Positions 22,447-30,457 of a stretch of 64,000 bases of DNA are shown in pieces. The DNA is from Marivivens donghaensis. GTDB taxonomy: Bacteria; Pseudomonadota; Alphaproteobacteria; Rhodobacterales; Rhodobacteraceae. The DNA is taken from contig NZ_JAATOP010000006.1 of the NCBI RefSeq assembly GCF_011806565.1, forward strand, positions 62,001-126,000, given 5' to 3'. Numbering within the stretch: the stretch's first letter is position 1; each line of letters opens with the position of its first letter. The notes beneath the pieces are model-generated. The model made no database searches, was not told the origin of the DNA, and saw only the letters and a program-made list of their open reading frames with translations. Made by a program: the position numbers and the translations under genes.

Positions 22447-23661
22447 TTAGCCGACGAGCGCTTTGTTGAGGTACTCGTCAACCTTTTCGAGAAAGCCCAT
22501 CGTCGTGAGCCACTTCTGGTCGGGGCCGACCAGCAGGGCGAGGTCCTTGGTCATCCAGCCGTCTTCGACGCACTGCACGGTGACTTTCTCCAGCGTCTCG
22601 GCAAAGCGCATCAGCTGCGCGTTGCCGTCGAGCTTTGCGCGGTGCTTCAGACCGCCGGTCCACGCGTAGATCGACGCGACCGAGTTGGTCGAGGTCGCCT
22701 TGCCCGCCTGGTGATTGCGGTAGTGGCGGGTGACGGTGCCGTGGGCGGCCTCGGCCTCCACGATCTTGCCATCGGGGGTCATCAGCTGCGACGCCATCAG
22801 GCCCAGCGAGCCGTAACCCTGCGCCACGGTGTCGGATTGCACGTCGCCGTCGTAGTTCTTGCAGGCCCAGACGAAGCCGCCCGACCATTTCAGCGCGCAA
22901 GCGACCATATCGTCGATGAGGCGGTGTTCGTACCAGATGCCAGCGGCCTTGAACTTTTCTTCGAACTCTTCCTCGTAGACCTTCTGGAACAGGTCCTTGA
23001 AACGGCCGTCGTAGGCTTTGAGGATGGTGTTTTTGGTCGACAGATACACCGGCCACTTCAGCGCGAGGCCGTAGTTCAGCGATGCGCGGGCGAAGTCGAT
23101 GATCGAGTCGTCGAGGTTATACATGCCCATGTAAACGCCGGCGGAGGGCGCGTTGTAGACCTCGCGTTCGATCTCCGTGCCGTCTTCGCCGACGAACTTC
23201 ATGGTCAGCTTGCCTGCCGACGGGAAATGGAAGTCGGTCGCGCGGTACTGGTCGCCGAATGCGTGGCGGCCCACAACGATCGGCTGCGTCCAACCAGGAA
23301 CGAGGCGCGGGACATTGCGGCAGATGATCGGCTGACGGAAGACAACACCGCCGAGGATGTTGCGGATCGTACCGTTGGGCGAGCGCCACATCTTCTTGAG
23401 GCCGAATTCCTCGACACGCGCTTCATCAGGGGTGATCGTCGCGCATTTGACGCCGACACCGTATTCCTTGATCGCGTTGGCCGCGTCGATGGTGATCTGG
23501 TCTTCGGTCTCGTCACGCACTTCGATGCCGAGGTCGTAGTACTTCAGATCGAGGTCGAGGTACGGGAGGATGAGCTTTTGTTTGATGAAATCCCAGATGA
23601 TGCGGGTCATTTCATCGCCGTCGAGTTCGACGACCGGATTTTCCACCTTGATCTTGGTCAT
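22447..23661 (-). CDS. icd: NADP-dependent isocitrate dehydrogenase
   Basis: A 404-residue TCA-cycle enzyme of the eukaryote-like homodimeric type. It oxidises isocitrate to 2-oxoglutarate with NADP. Visible landmarks are [16 protein letters not shown] near the N-terminus, [30 protein letters not shown] (about 75-105, substrate-binding serine and arginines), and the metal/coenzyme region [23 protein letters not shown] (about 306-328), where RH is the NADP-specificity pair. Length is standard and it is monocistronic, with its own terminator. Confidence 0.97.
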   Translation of the reverse strand: MTKIKVENPVVELDGDEMTRIIWDFIKQKLILPYLDLDLKYYDLGIEVRDETEDQITIDAANAIKEYGVGVKCATITPDEARVEEFGLKKMWRSPNGTIRNILGGVVFRQPIICRNVPRLVPGWTQPIVVGRHAFGDQYRATDFHFPSAGKLTMKFVGEDGTEIEREVYNAPSAGVYMGMYNLDDSIIDFARASLNYGLALKWPVYLSTKNTILKAYDGRFKDLFQKVYEEEFEEKFKAAGIWYEHRLIDDMVACALKWSGGFVWACKNYDGDVQSDTVAQGYGSLGLMASQLMTPDGKIVEAEAAHGTVTRHYRNHQAGKATSTNSVASIYAWTGGLKHRAKLDGNAQLMRFAETLEKVTVQCVEDGWMTKDLALLVGPDQKWLTTMGFLEKVDEYLNKALVG

Positions 23662-23750
23662 GAGGCGACTCCGTGTATGTGTGAGTATGAGGCGTATCTA
23701 GCGCGGCCCGAGGGTTTTGACCAGACTTTGTATGCCAATGTATACCGAGT

Positions 23751-24914
23751 TTAGCTGCCCGCGAAAAGCGGATAACTCTTTAACATCCGGTCCAGCTCTT
23801 CCCACACCGCGGGCGCCCCGCGAGAGATCGGCTTTCCGACACGTTCGACCAGTTGCGCGTAGCCCACATTATAGTCCACCCAGCTTCCGCCGCCATTGGC
23901 GAGGTTCGCAAGCGGGGTCGAGGTGCGGTCGATAGCCTTGCCATAATGGGCTTCGGGGCTCGTCGCTTCTTCGAATTCGTCCCATAGGGCGCGGAATACG
24001 GCGTTCTGCGGTTCGGGGAGGATGTTGAACAGACGGTCAGCGGCGGCGAGTTCGGCGGCCTCTTGGGCTGCGTGATCGACATTGCCGTGGATCGGATTGT
24101 CGCCCGCGTCGATCTCAACGAGATCGTGGAGGACAAGCATCCGCACGGCTTTTTCGACGTTGATCTCGCGGGTCGCGTGCTCGGCGAGAATGTAGATGTG
24201 CAGCGCACTGTGCCAGCTATGCTCCGCGCTGTTCTCGTGGCGGCTGCCGTCATGGAGGCGGGTCGCGCGGTAGATGCCCTTGAGCTGGCACGCTTCGTTG
24301 ACGAAAGCGAGTTGGCTCAGGAAAGCGTCGGTGGCAGTGCTATCTGCGCCGTTCAGTAGAGCGGCGGCGTGCTCGTATGCCTCGGCCCAATGCTCGGCCA
24401 AGGGGCGCGCGCGGCCACCGGACATGTTATCACGCACGATCTCGATATGGTCGGGGCGGGGGCTCGCGCCGCAGATCGTCTGGAACATCGGCTGCGCGAT
24501 ATCGCAGCGGCGGGCGAAGGCGGCGGTCGGGGTCTGGCCCGCTTCGAATTCGTCCCAGATCGCGCGGAGATGCGCGCCCTGATCATCGGGCAGAATACCG
24601 AACAGGCGGTCGGCGGCCTTTTTTTCGGCAGCGGCGACGACGGCGGGATCGCGGTCCAGATGGATCGGATGGTCGCCTGCGTCGATCTCCACCAGGTCAT
24701 GTAGCATGAGCATCAGGATCGCGCGGTCGACGTCGACTTCGGGCGGCTGGCCCGCGCCGAACACCATCGCGTAGAGCATCAGGTGCCAGCTATGCTCGGC
24801 ACTGTTTTCTTCGCGGCTGCAATCAAGGATCAGGTTGGCGCGGTCGACGCCTTTCAGGCGGTCTGCCTCGTTCAGAAAGGCAAACTGGCGGGCAATGCGG
24901 GATGCGGCGGCCAT
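23751..24914 (-). CDS. Tandem-duplicated HD-domain hydrolase (YfbR-like, two copies)
   Basis: A 387-residue protein made of two homologous HD-hydrolase domains, about 1-190 and 191-387. Both carry ENSAEHSWH (H41 and H231), the metal-binding HD pair in LHDLVEIDAGD (HD at 72-73 and 262-263) and DRLF.ILP. The matching motifs are exactly 190 residues apart. HD proteins of this kind act as metal-dependent phosphohydrolases, for example the 5'-nucleotidase YfbR. All expected metal ligands are kept in both halves, so both may be active. Single-domain homologues of about 190 residues are the usual form. Its ATG overlaps the stop of the preceding small gene by one base. Confidence 0.85.
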   Translation of the reverse strand: MAAASRIARQFAFLNEADRLKGVDRANLILDCSREENSAEHSWHLMLYAMVFGAGQPPEVDVDRAILMLMLHDLVEIDAGDHPIHLDRDPAVVAAAEKKAADRLFGILPDDQGAHLRAIWDEFEAGQTPTAAFARRCDIAQPMFQTICGASPRPDHIEIVRDNMSGGRARPLAEHWAEAYEHAAALLNGADSTATDAFLSQLAFVNEACQLKGIYRATRLHDGSRHENSAEHSWHSALHIYILAEHATREINVEKAVRMLVLHDLVEIDAGDNPIHGNVDHAAQEAAELAAADRLFNILPEPQNAVFRALWDEFEEATSPEAHYGKAIDRTSTPLANLANGGGSWVDYNVGYAQLVERVGKPISRGAPAVWEELDRMLKSYPLFAGS

Positions 24915-25138
24915 TACTGGTCGCCGCGCGCTTTTGCGATGCGTTGTTCGAGGTACCGGCGGGCGCGGCGCTCGGAGTTGATGACGCGCACAGCCGTCAT
25001 GAACGCTTCCTGCGTGGTCTGCGAGGACGCGCCCAGTACATTGGACACGTCCTGAACGAGGTTCGGGTCTTCCATTGCGTCGGCTGCGTTGATGGTATCA
25101 AGCGCGAGCTTTTCGGCCAGCTCGTTGGTGAGCGACAT
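24914..25138 (-). CDS. Conserved-looking small hypothetical protein
   Basis: A 74-residue, charged, probably helical protein with no membrane segment and an Arg/Lys-rich end (NSERRARRYLEQRIAKARGDQ without its first residues). I do not recognise the family. It is packed between an alpha/beta hydrolase gene (three bases upstream) and the duplicated HD gene (one-base overlap, TAATG), so it is clearly translated as part of this operon. Its codon use matches its neighbours. Confidence 0.75.
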   Translation of the reverse strand: MSLTNELAEKLALDTINAADAMEDPNLVQDVSNVLGASSQTTQEAFMTAVRVINSERRARRYLEQRIAKARGDQ

Positions 25139-25141
25139 GGA

Positions 25142-25795
25142 TTACCTCGTATTCTCCGTCAGGCGGCGACGGACGTAACCTTTGACGGAATCGCTCATGG
25201 TTTCGAGGTGTTCGTCGTCAAAGAAGTGGCCCGCACCCTCGACAACCTCGTGAGTGATGGTGATGCCCTTCTGGTCGTGCAGCTTGTTTACGAGGCTGAC
25301 GGTATCGGCGGGCGGTGCGACGCGGTCGGCGCTGCCGTTGATGATCAGACCCGAGGACGGGCAAGGCGCGAGGAACGAGAAGTCGTACATATTCGCGGGC
25401 GGCGCGACCGAGATGAAGCCGGTGATTTCCGGACGGCGCATCAGAAGCTGCATACCGATCCACGCCCCGAACGAGAAACCTGCGACCCAGCAGTGCTTCG
25501 AGCCGGTGTTCATCGACTGGAGGTAGTCCAGAGCCGATGCCGCATCCGAAAGCTCGCCGATGCCCTGATCGTATTCACCCTGACTGCGGCCAACGCCGCG
25601 GAAATTGAACCGCAGAACCGTGAAGCCCATGTTGTAGAACGTGTAGTGCAGCTTGTGGACCACGCGCTGGTTCATCGAGCCGCCGAACTGGGGGTGCGGG
25701 TGCAGAACGATGGCGATCGGAGCGTCACGATCTTTCTGCGGGTGGTAACGGCCTTCGAGCCGGCCTTCGGGGCCGGGGAAAATTACTTCGGGCAT
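25142..25795 (-). CDS. Alpha/beta-hydrolase-fold protein
   Basis: A 217-residue soluble hydrolase. LHPHPQFGGSMNQRVV (about 31-46) holds the oxyanion-region HPHP motif common in this subgroup. RFNFRGVGRSQG (about 63-74) and the nucleophile elbow GFSFGAWIG (about 104-112, Ser) follow, then an acid near GSADRV and the catalytic histidine in GAGHFFDD (about 187-194). The triad is therefore complete. Substrate is unknown. It is the first gene of a three-gene minus-strand operon and diverges from iscR. Confidence 0.85.
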   Translation of the reverse strand: MPEVIFPGPEGRLEGRYHPQKDRDAPIAIVLHPHPQFGGSMNQRVVHKLHYTFYNMGFTVLRFNFRGVGRSQGEYDQGIGELSDAASALDYLQSMNTGSKHCWVAGFSFGAWIGMQLLMRRPEITGFISVAPPANMYDFSFLAPCPSSGLIINGSADRVAPPADTVSLVNKLHDQKGITITHEVVEGAGHFFDDEHLETMSDSVKGYVRRRLTENTR

Positions 25796-25827
25796 TCGGG
25801 TCCCTGTGCAGTTGGTGTCCGGATTTC

Positions 25828-25856
25828 TTGACGAAATTCATCGGGCATCTTAGAAG
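25828..25856 (+). promoter_or_regulatory. Candidate promoter of the iscR-suf operon
   Basis: TTGACG (25828-25833) and TAGAAG (25851-25856) are spaced by 17 bases, the ideal sigma-70 distance. The -10 lies inside the TTAGAA/TTCTAA dyad. Confidence 0.6.
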
Positions 25857-25864
25857 GATTCTAA
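25850..25864. promoter_or_regulatory. Candidate Irr-type iron operator (TTAGAA-N3-TTCTAA)
   Basis: A perfect 6-bp dyad with a 3-base spacer, TTAGAAGGATTCTAA, nearly identical to the iron-control element I recall for the alphaproteobacterial regulator Irr (TTTAGAA-N3-TTCTAAA). It overlaps the candidate -10 of the iscR-suf promoter, so a bound protein would repress. No irr gene is in the window. Confidence 0.65.
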
Positions 25865-25961
25865 ATCCGGCCTACATGATGGGCCGGGGCTGGGTCTCGA
25901 AGTAATGACGTCAGCCGCATCCGTCAATATTGTAACGCTTTATCGGAGCCGTCTGAAAGCT

Positions 25962-26420
25962 ATGAAACTGAGCACCAAAGGCCGTTATGCTGTTGTCGCG
26001 CTTGCCGATCTTGCTTTGCAGCCTGCCGGCTCGCTGGTGACGCTTGCCGAAATTTCCAAGCGTCAGAACATCTCTCTGCCGTACCTGGAGCAGCTTTTTG
26101 TGAAGCTGCGCCGCGAGGGTCTGGTGGATTCCGTCCGCGGTCCGGGTGGTGGTTACAAGCTGGCAAAGGTTCCGTCGGACATCCGCGTGGCCGATATTCT
26201 CGCTGCGGTTGACGAGACCGTAAGTGCAATGCACAAAGGCGTTGGCGCATCCGGCGCGAACTCCGGCACCCGTGCGCAATCGCTGACGAACCGCCTTTGG
26301 GAAGGTCTGTCGGCGCATGTCTATGTGTTCCTCCATCAGGCGCGTCTGTCGGATGTGGTGAGCAATGGCCTCGCACCGTGTCCGGCAGTGCCGTCGCTGT
26401 TCGAAGTGGTCGACGAGTGA
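25962..26420 (+). CDS. iscR: Rrf2-family regulator IscR, cysteine-poor type
   Basis: A 152-residue Rrf2 regulator with the winged-helix domain MKLSTKGRYAVVALADLA, the recognition helix SLPYLEQLFVKLRREGLV (about 38-55) and the wing VRGPGGGYKL. In E. coli IscR three cysteines (92, 98, 104) and a histidine hold the [2Fe-2S] cluster; here the matching loop (about 90-105, HKGVGASGANSGTRAQ) has none. The only cysteine is at about residue 140 (LAPCPAVPS). Such forms are known from Rhodobacter, where IscR still binds a cluster. The frame is open to 25905, but ATG 25962 gives the standard Rrf2 start. It heads the suf operon. Confidence 0.93.
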   Translation: MKLSTKGRYAVVALADLALQPAGSLVTLAEISKRQNISLPYLEQLFVKLRREGLVDSVRGPGGGYKLAKVPSDIRVADILAAVDETVSAMHKGVGASGANSGTRAQSLTNRLWEGLSAHVYVFLHQARLSDVVSNGLAPCPAVPSLFEVVDE

Positions 26421-26439
26421 CTTTTGACGCCGCATATGT

Positions 26440-26490
26440 GGGGGCTCTGCCCCCGTCCGCCGTTGGCGGCCTCCCCCGAGGTATTTTTTT
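26440..26490 (-). repeat. Double-hairpin intergenic repeat, copy 2 (inverted)
   Basis: On the minus strand it reads AAATACCTCGGGGGAG, a stem GCCGCC-aac-GGCGGA, then GGGGGCAGAGCCCCC. Ends match copy 1 near 19365; the middle stem differs in sequence but keeps pairing. It sits between iscR and the cysteine desulfurase gene, so it is transcribed within the suf operon. Confidence 0.7.
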
Positions 26491-26511
26491 CAAAGTGAAA
26501 GGGGCCGCGGC

Positions 26512-27555
26512 GTGAAGCGGGTCTATCTCGATCATAATGCGACGACGCCGCTGCGCGCCGAGGCACGCGATGCGATGGTTGCCGCGATGGATGTCGCGGG
26601 CAATCCCAGTTCGGTGCATTCCGAGGGCCGCGCTGCGAAGTCGCTGATGGAAAAAGCGCGCCGTCAGGTGTCGGAAGCTCTGGGGGCAGGGAACGCGGAT
26701 ATCGTCTTCGTCTCCGGCTCGACCGAGGCTGCGGCGCTGGCTTGTGCGGGGCGCGGGTTGCAGGGGTCGGAGATCGAGCACGAGGCCGTACTGTCGTGGG
26801 TCGAGCCCTCGCTTGATGTGCACGGTGATGGTGCTGTGGCTGTGAGTGATCCTGCGGGATCGACGTTGCAGCTTGCCAATTCGGAGACCGGTATCATCCA
26901 GGATCTGCCCGAGGGGCTGGCGGTGTCTGATATCACCCAAGCCTTTGGGAAGATCCCGTTTTCCTATGCGTGGGCCGGTGTGGGGATGGTGTTTGTCTCC
27001 GCTCACAAGCTGGGCGGTCCGAAGGGTGTTGGCGCGCTGGTCATTCCGCAGGGCTATGATCTGTCCGCGCAGCTGGTTGGCGGCGGGCAGGAGATGGGGC
27101 GCCGAGCGGGCACCGAGAATATCATCGGGATCGCAGGCTTTGCCGCTGCTGCTGAAGCTGCGCAGAAAGATCTGGCGGATGGCCGCTGGGACGAGATCGC
27201 AAGGCTGCGCGATTTGATGGAAGAGCGCATTGCTGATGGCGCGGGCGTACCTATCTTTGTGGGGAAGGCCGCCAAGCGGTTGCCGAACACGTCCTGCTAT
27301 GTGACACCCGGCTGGAAGGGCGAGACGCAGGTCATGAATATGGACCTGTCGGGGTTCGCCATCTCCGCTGGCTCGGCCTGTTCGAGCGGCAAAGTGAAGG
27401 CAAGCAAAGTGCTCCGCGCTATGGGATTTGACGAAGCGGATGCCGCGTGCGCGACGCGGGTTTCGCTGGGAATTGAAACGACTGAAGCCGACGTGTTGGC
27501 CTTCGCCGACGCTTGGGTTGATCGCTATAAAAAGATGCGCGCAAAAGCCGCGTAA
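26512..27555 (+). CDS. Cysteine desulfurase, class I (NifS/IscS type)
   Basis: A 347-residue PLP enzyme that takes sulfur from cysteine for Fe-S assembly. It starts [12 protein letters not shown]; the PLP-lysine motif is [14 protein letters not shown] (Lys near 166) and the sulfur-carrying cysteine is in [25 protein letters not shown] sequence (near 289), the class I loop. It is about 40-50 residues shorter than IscS, chiefly between NSETGIIQ and the DITQAFGK segment. The start is GTG with AAAGGGG upstream. It follows iscR and precedes sufB by 14 bases, so this operon encodes two desulfurases, this one and sufS. Confidence 0.92.
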   Translation: MKRVYLDHNATTPLRAEARDAMVAAMDVAGNPSSVHSEGRAAKSLMEKARRQVSEALGAGNADIVFVSGSTEAAALACAGRGLQGSEIEHEAVLSWVEPSLDVHGDGAVAVSDPAGSTLQLANSETGIIQDLPEGLAVSDITQAFGKIPFSYAWAGVGMVFVSAHKLGGPKGVGALVIPQGYDLSAQLVGGGQEMGRRAGTENIIGIAGFAAAAEAAQKDLADGRWDEIARLRDLMEERIADGAGVPIFVGKAAKRLPNTSCYVTPGWKGETQVMNMDLSGFAISAGSACSSGKVKASKVLRAMGFDEADAACATRVSLGIETTEADVLAFADAWVDRYKKMRAKAA

Positions 27556-27569
27556 GAAAGGGAAAGGTC

Positions 27570-29093
27570 ATGGCTGCACTGGACCGAACCGAAGTGAAGG
27601 AAGGGGTCGATCAGGAAACTGTCGATGCCGTTGCAAAGCTTTCGGGCAAATACAAATACGGTTGGGAAACCGATATCGAGATGGAGTACGCGCCCAAGGG
27701 TGTGAACCCCGATATCGTGCGTCTCATCTCGGACAAGAACGAAGAGCCCGAGTGGATGACCGAATGGCGTCTGTCGGCTTTCGAGCGTTGGGAAACCATG
27801 GAAGAGCCCACTTGGGCGATGGTGGACTATCCCAAGATCGATTTTCAGGACCAGTATTACTACGCGCGTCCCAAGAGCATGGTCGAAAAGCCCAAGTCGC
27901 TCGAAGAGGTCGACCCCAAGCTGCTGGCGACCTATGAAAAACTCGGTATTCCGCTCAAGGAACAGATGATCCTTGCTGGCGTCGAAGGCGCCGAGGACTA
28001 CAAGGAAGGTGACCGCAAGGTTGCTGTGGACGCGGTGTTCGACTCCGTTTCCGTCGGCACGACCTTCAAGAAAGAGCTCGAAAAGGCCGGCGTGATCTTC
28101 TGCTCGATCTCGGAAGCGATCCGCGAGCATCCCGAACTGGTCAAGAAGTACCTCGGCTCTGTCGTTCCGGCGACCGACAACTACTATGCCACGCTGAACT
28201 CGGCTGTGTTCTCGGACGGCTCGTTCGTCTACGTACCGCCGGGCGTTCGCTGCCCGATGGAACTGTCGACCTACTTCCGTATCAACGCGGAGAACACTGG
28301 CCAGTTCGAACGCACGCTGATCATCGCGGACAAGGGCTCTTACGTGTCCTACCTCGAAGGCTGCACCGCACCGCAGCGCGACACCGCGCAGCTTCACGCG
28401 GCAGTTGTCGAGATCATCGTCGAGGAAGACGCCGAGGTGAAATACTCGACCGTTCAGAACTGGTATCCGGGCGACGAGAACGGCAAAGGCGGCATCTACA
28501 ACTTCGTCACCAAGCGCGCGGACTGCCGCGGCGACCGTGCGAAGGTGATGTGGACGCAGGTCGAAACCGGCTCGGCTGTCACGTGGAAATACCCGTCGTG
28601 CATCCTGCGCGGTGATGACAGCCAAGGCGAGTTCTACTCGATCGCGATTGCCAACAACATGCAGCAGGCCGACACCGGTACGAAGATGGTGCACCTTGGC
28701 AAGAACACCAAGTCGCGCATCGTCTCCAAGGGTATCTCTGCCGGTAAGGCGCAGAACACCTACCGCGGTCTGGTGTCGATGCACCCGAAGGCGAAGAACA
28801 GCCGAAACTACACCCAGTGTGACAGCTTGCTGATCGGCTCGGAGTGCGGTGCCCACACGGTTCCGTATATCGAGGTGAAGAACAATTCCTCGCGCGTCGA
28901 ACACGAAGCGACCACCTCGAAGGTGGATGACGACCAGCTCTTCTACTGCCGCCAGCGCGGTATGGACGAAGAAGAGGCCGTGGCGCTCGTGGTGAACGGG
29001 TTCTGTAAGGAAGTGCTTCAGGCGCTGCCGATGGAATTCGCGATGGAAGCGCAGCAGCTGGTTGCCATCTCGCTCGAAGGATCGGTCGGCTAA
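27570..29093 (+). CDS. sufB: Fe-S cluster assembly scaffold protein SufB
   Basis: A 507-residue cytoplasmic scaffold subunit that forms the SufBC2D complex on which clusters are built. Typical SufB segments are [18 protein letters not shown] (near 28-45), [33 protein letters not shown] (about 190-222, in two adjacent blocks), and the C-terminal [13 protein letters not shown] (about 460-472) shared with SufD. AAAGGG lies ahead of the ATG. The final A of its TAA is the first base of the next small gene's ATG. Confidence 0.97.
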   Translation: MAALDRTEVKEGVDQETVDAVAKLSGKYKYGWETDIEMEYAPKGVNPDIVRLISDKNEEPEWMTEWRLSAFERWETMEEPTWAMVDYPKIDFQDQYYYARPKSMVEKPKSLEEVDPKLLATYEKLGIPLKEQMILAGVEGAEDYKEGDRKVAVDAVFDSVSVGTTFKKELEKAGVIFCSISEAIREHPELVKKYLGSVVPATDNYYATLNSAVFSDGSFVYVPPGVRCPMELSTYFRINAENTGQFERTLIIADKGSYVSYLEGCTAPQRDTAQLHAAVVEIIVEEDAEVKYSTVQNWYPGDENGKGGIYNFVTKRADCRGDRAKVMWTQVETGSAVTWKYPSCILRGDDSQGEFYSIAIANNMQQADTGTKMVHLGKNTKSRIVSKGISAGKAQNTYRGLVSMHPKAKNSRNYTQCDSLLIGSECGAHTVPYIEVKNNSSRVEHEATTSKVDDDQLFYCRQRGMDEEEAVALVVNGFCKEVLQALPMEFAMEAQQLVAISLEGSVG

Positions 29094-29320
29094 TGGAGCA
29101 CAGTGTTCTCGTTGATGAGTTAAAGCGTCGATATCAGTCCGCCTCAAAGTCTGAGGTGGCATTGTCAATTCACCTCTTCGGAATTGAGTTTGCCGATGCG
29201 CTACAAGGCGCTTCGGTACATCTCATCGCTGAAGAAGCAACCGGACATCCAAGCTACGGCACAGAAATCCGCAAGGGTATGCGATTGGCCAAGTATGTTC
29301 AGTTGAAGACGGAGAAATAA
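29093..29320 (+). CDS. Small protein of unknown function inside the suf operon, atypical composition
   Basis: A 75-residue soluble protein: [17 protein letters not shown] at the start, [18 protein letters not shown] near the end. It could form a small helical or winged-helix-like fold, but I do not recognise a family. It overlaps sufB by one base (TAATG) and ends one base before the DUF74 gene, so it is translated with the suf genes. Its composition stands out: clearly lower G+C than sufB and sufC and use of codons rare nearby (TTA, CTA, CGA, TCA, GGA). This suggests later insertion into the operon, or relaxed selection. Confidence 0.75.
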   Translation: MEHSVLVDELKRRYQSASKSEVALSIHLFGIEFADALQGASVHLIAEEATGHPSYGTEIRKGMRLAKYVQLKTEK

Positions 29321-29321
29321 G

Positions 29322-29633
29322 ATGATCGTCACCACCACCAACAGCATCGAAGGTCGCCGCGTGACGGGATACCACGGTATTGTCACCGGCGAGGCCATCA
29401 TGGGCGCGAACGTCGTACGGGACATCTTTGCCTCGATCACCGACGTGATCGGCGGGCGCTCGGGCGCTTACGAGGCGAAGCTCGCCGATGCCCGTGAAAC
29501 CGCCCTGCGCGAGATGGAAGTCCGCGCGGCCGAATGCGGTGCCGACGCGGTGGTGGGTGTCGATCTCGACTACGAAGTTATCGGACAGATGCTCATGGTT
29601 TCGGCCTCGGGCACTGCTGTCTCGCTGGATTAA
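29322..29633 (+). CDS. YbjQ/DUF74-family protein
   Basis: A 103-residue protein of the YbjQ (DUF74, putative heavy-metal-binding) family, which forms pentamers in known structures. Family features are [19 protein letters not shown] (about 17-35), GGRSGAYE (about 47-54) and [15 protein letters not shown] (about 78-92). Function is unproven. It lies one base after the small unknown gene and 68 bases before sufC, within the suf operon. Confidence 0.88.
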   Translation: MIVTTTNSIEGRRVTGYHGIVTGEAIMGANVVRDIFASITDVIGGRSGAYEAKLADARETALREMEVRAAECGADAVVGVDLDYEVIGQMLMVSASGTAVSLD

Positions 29634-29701
29634 TCGCGCGTCTCGCGCTTGGAATGAACGGCCTCGGGCCGATGTGCCGCACCGGCGGCTAGGAGAATTA
29701 A

Positions 29702-30457
29702 ATGCTGGAAATCAAGAACCTGCACGTCAAACTTGAAGAAGAGGATAAGCAGATCCTCAAGGGCGTCGACCTCAAAATCGGCGCTGGCGAAGTCCACGCC
29801 ATCATGGGCCCGAACGGTTCGGGCAAGTCGACCATGTCCTACGTCCTGTCGGGCCGCGACGGCTACGAAGTGACCGAGGGCGAAGCGACCCTCGACGGCG
29901 TGGATCTTCTGGAAATGGAACCGGAAGAGCGCGCTGCGGCTGGCCTGTTCCTCGCGTTCCAGTACCCCGTCGAAATTCCGGGCGTTGGTAACATGACCTT
30001 CCTGCGCACCGCTGTGAACGCACAGCGCAAGGCACGCGGCGAAGAAGAATACAGCGCTGGCGAGTTCCTCAAGATCGTCCGCGAAAAGGCCAAGACTCTC
30101 AAGATCGACGCCGACATGCTCAAGCGTCCCGTGAACGTCGGTTTCTCGGGCGGTGAGAAGAAGCGTAACGAGATCCTGCAAATGGCGATGCTGGAGCCGA
30201 AGATGTGCATCCTCGACGAGACCGACTCCGGCCTCGACGTTGACGCGATGAAACTGGTGTCGGACGGCGTGAACGCGCTGCGCGACGAAGGCCGCTCGTT
30301 CCTCGTCATCACGCACTATCAGCGTCTTCTGGACCACATCAAACCGGACGTCGTGCACATCATGGCAAACGGCCGCATCATCAAGTCGGGCGGCCCCGAA
30401 CTGGCTCTCGAAGTTGAAAACAACGGCTACGCAGACCTTCTGGCGGAGGTGCAGTAA
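29702..30457 (+). CDS. sufC: Fe-S assembly ATPase SufC
   Basis: A 251-residue ABC-type ATPase that is soluble and drives the SufBC2D scaffold. Walker A GPNGSGKST is at 36-44, the signature FSGGEKKRNEI near 147-157 and Walker B CILDETDSGLD near 168-178; the acidic ETDSGLD variant is typical of SufC. AGGAG precedes the ATG. It overlaps sufD by one base. Confidence 0.97.
   Translation: MLEIKNLHVKLEEEDKQILKGVDLKIGAGEVHAIMGPNGSGKSTMSYVLSGRDGYEVTEGEATLDGVDLLEMEPEERAAAGLFLAFQYPVEIPGVGNMTFLRTAVNAQRKARGEEEYSAGEFLKIVREKAKTLKIDADMLKRPVNVGFSGGEKKRNEILQMAMLEPKMCILDETDSGLDVDAMKLVSDGVNALRDEGRSFLVITHYQRLLDHIKPDVVHIMANGRIIKSGGPELALEVENNGYADLLAEVQ

Noticed and set aside
27525..29168. 547-codon minus-strand frame across sufB
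   Set aside because: Shadow of sufB, which is unambiguous.
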